The position numbers and the translations under genes are program-made. DNA of 13,748 bases from DASWRT01 sp036403035 (lineage in GTDB: Bacteria; Pseudomonadota; Alphaproteobacteria; ATCC43930; CGMCC-115725). Location: NCBI GenBank assembly GCA_036403035.1, contig DASWRT010000485.1, positions 1 through 13,748 on the forward strand, written 5' to 3'. Positions 13,432 through 13,748 of this stretch are shown here, in pieces; within the stretch, counting starts at the first letter, position 1, and each line of letters begins with the position of its first letter. Below the pieces are notes generated by a model that ran no database searches, was not told the origin of the DNA, and was given only the letters and a program-made list of their open reading frames with translations.

Positions 13432-13748
13432 TTATGATGCCCAATAAAGCGAGCGCGCCGCCTCCCGCACGCCGCGGTCTGCAATCGCCGCCAGCCCCGC
13501 CGCGACCGCGCCGCGCAAGGCATGGTCCTGGGCGAGCGCCGGCGGGAACAGACCGGAGCGGTCGAACATCGCCGCGACGACGCGGTCCTGCGGCCCCGAT
13601 CCGGATCCAGGACGGCAGAGCGCCGTCAGCGCATCCGCCATCGGGTCCGGCGCGATCGCGATCGGTCCGTGCTCGCCGACGCCGCCGAGATAGCGGAACC
13701 AGCCGGCAAGCGCGAAGGCGAGACAGGGCGTCCGCCGTCCCTCCTGCC
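13432..13748 (-). CDS. mannitol dehydrogenase-family oxidoreductase, C-terminal part (5' end outside window)
   Basis: About 105 residues enter from the right edge and end at TAA (13432-13434). The visible part has PCLAFALAGWFRYLGGVGEHG, DPMADAL and a closing region FPPALAQDHALRGAVAAGLAAI. This is the all-helical C-terminal domain of the polyol-specific long-chain dehydrogenase family (mannitol 2-dehydrogenase, fructuronate and tagaturonate reductases). Such enzymes interconvert a polyol or hexonate with a ketose or keto-acid using NAD. The catalytic lysine motif and Rossmann domain are outside the window, so substrate cannot be judged. The gene is co-oriented with and directly upstream of the importer operon. 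Confidence 0.8.
   Translation of the reverse strand, partial: QEGRRTPCLAFALAGWFRYLGGVGEHGPIAIAPDPMADALTALCRPGSGSGPQDRVVAAMFDRSGLFPPALAQDHALRGAVAAGLAAIADRGVREAARSLYWAS

Noticed and set aside
11561..13447. 628-residue plus-strand open frame opposite the ABC ATPase and binding protein
   Set aside because: Antisense shadow of two well-recognised genes; high Arg/Asp/His content and no recognisable domain.

Overview
This 13.7-kb window is GC-rich (roughly two-thirds G+C by eye). Its gene set, codon use and small markers (DUF3597, an HPF-type cold-shock domain, an FNR/FixK-like box, an ISAs1-type transposase tail) point to an alphaproteobacterium, probably Hyphomicrobiales. No rRNA or tRNA gene and no CRISPR array was seen. 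The content is mostly catabolic and transport operons on the minus strand. I did not find a clear defence system or other obviously new multi-gene machine. The best leads are regulatory or evolutionary.

Left part (1-2440): the 3' end of an ISAs1-family transposase (+) stops just short of a minus-strand pair. That pair is an EamA/DMT-type exporter followed by a DapA-superfamily sugar-acid dehydratase that closely resembles L-2-keto-3-deoxyarabonate dehydratase. Upstream of the pair lies an 87-bp palindromic element (2354-2440) with three hairpins and a four-tract G-quadruplex motif.

Second part (2482-4075): a DUF3597 protein (-), a stand-alone cold-shock-domain protein (-) that looks like the tail of an HPF/RaiA-CSD fusion, an FNR/FixK-like palindrome, and a small VOC (glyoxalase-fold) protein (+).

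Third part (4147-8878): a compact acetoin-dehydrogenase operon, acoX-acoA-acoB-acoC (-), preceded by an excellent sigma-54 -24/-12 promoter. A cluster of palindromes lies 86-123 bp further upstream, where an enhancer-binding activator would bind. The expected activator, AcoR, is present only as an N-terminal remnant of about 57 codons. AcoA and AcoB form the ThDP-dependent E1, AcoC is a lipoyl domain fused to an alpha/beta hydrolase, and AcoX is an NAD-kinase-like accessory protein. No E3 gene is in the window.

Right part (9042-13748): an 89-bp long-hairpin element and two small hairpins lie downstream of a translationally coupled ABC importer operon (-). Its order of transcription is substrate-binding protein, PotA-type ATPase, permease, permease, with ATGA stop/start overlaps at the last two junctions. 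The C-terminal end of a mannitol-dehydrogenase-family oxidoreductase lies immediately upstream and runs off the window, suggesting that the importer brings in a polyol or sugar acid, although the transporter architecture itself is of the polyamine/iron (PotABCD/FbpABC) type.
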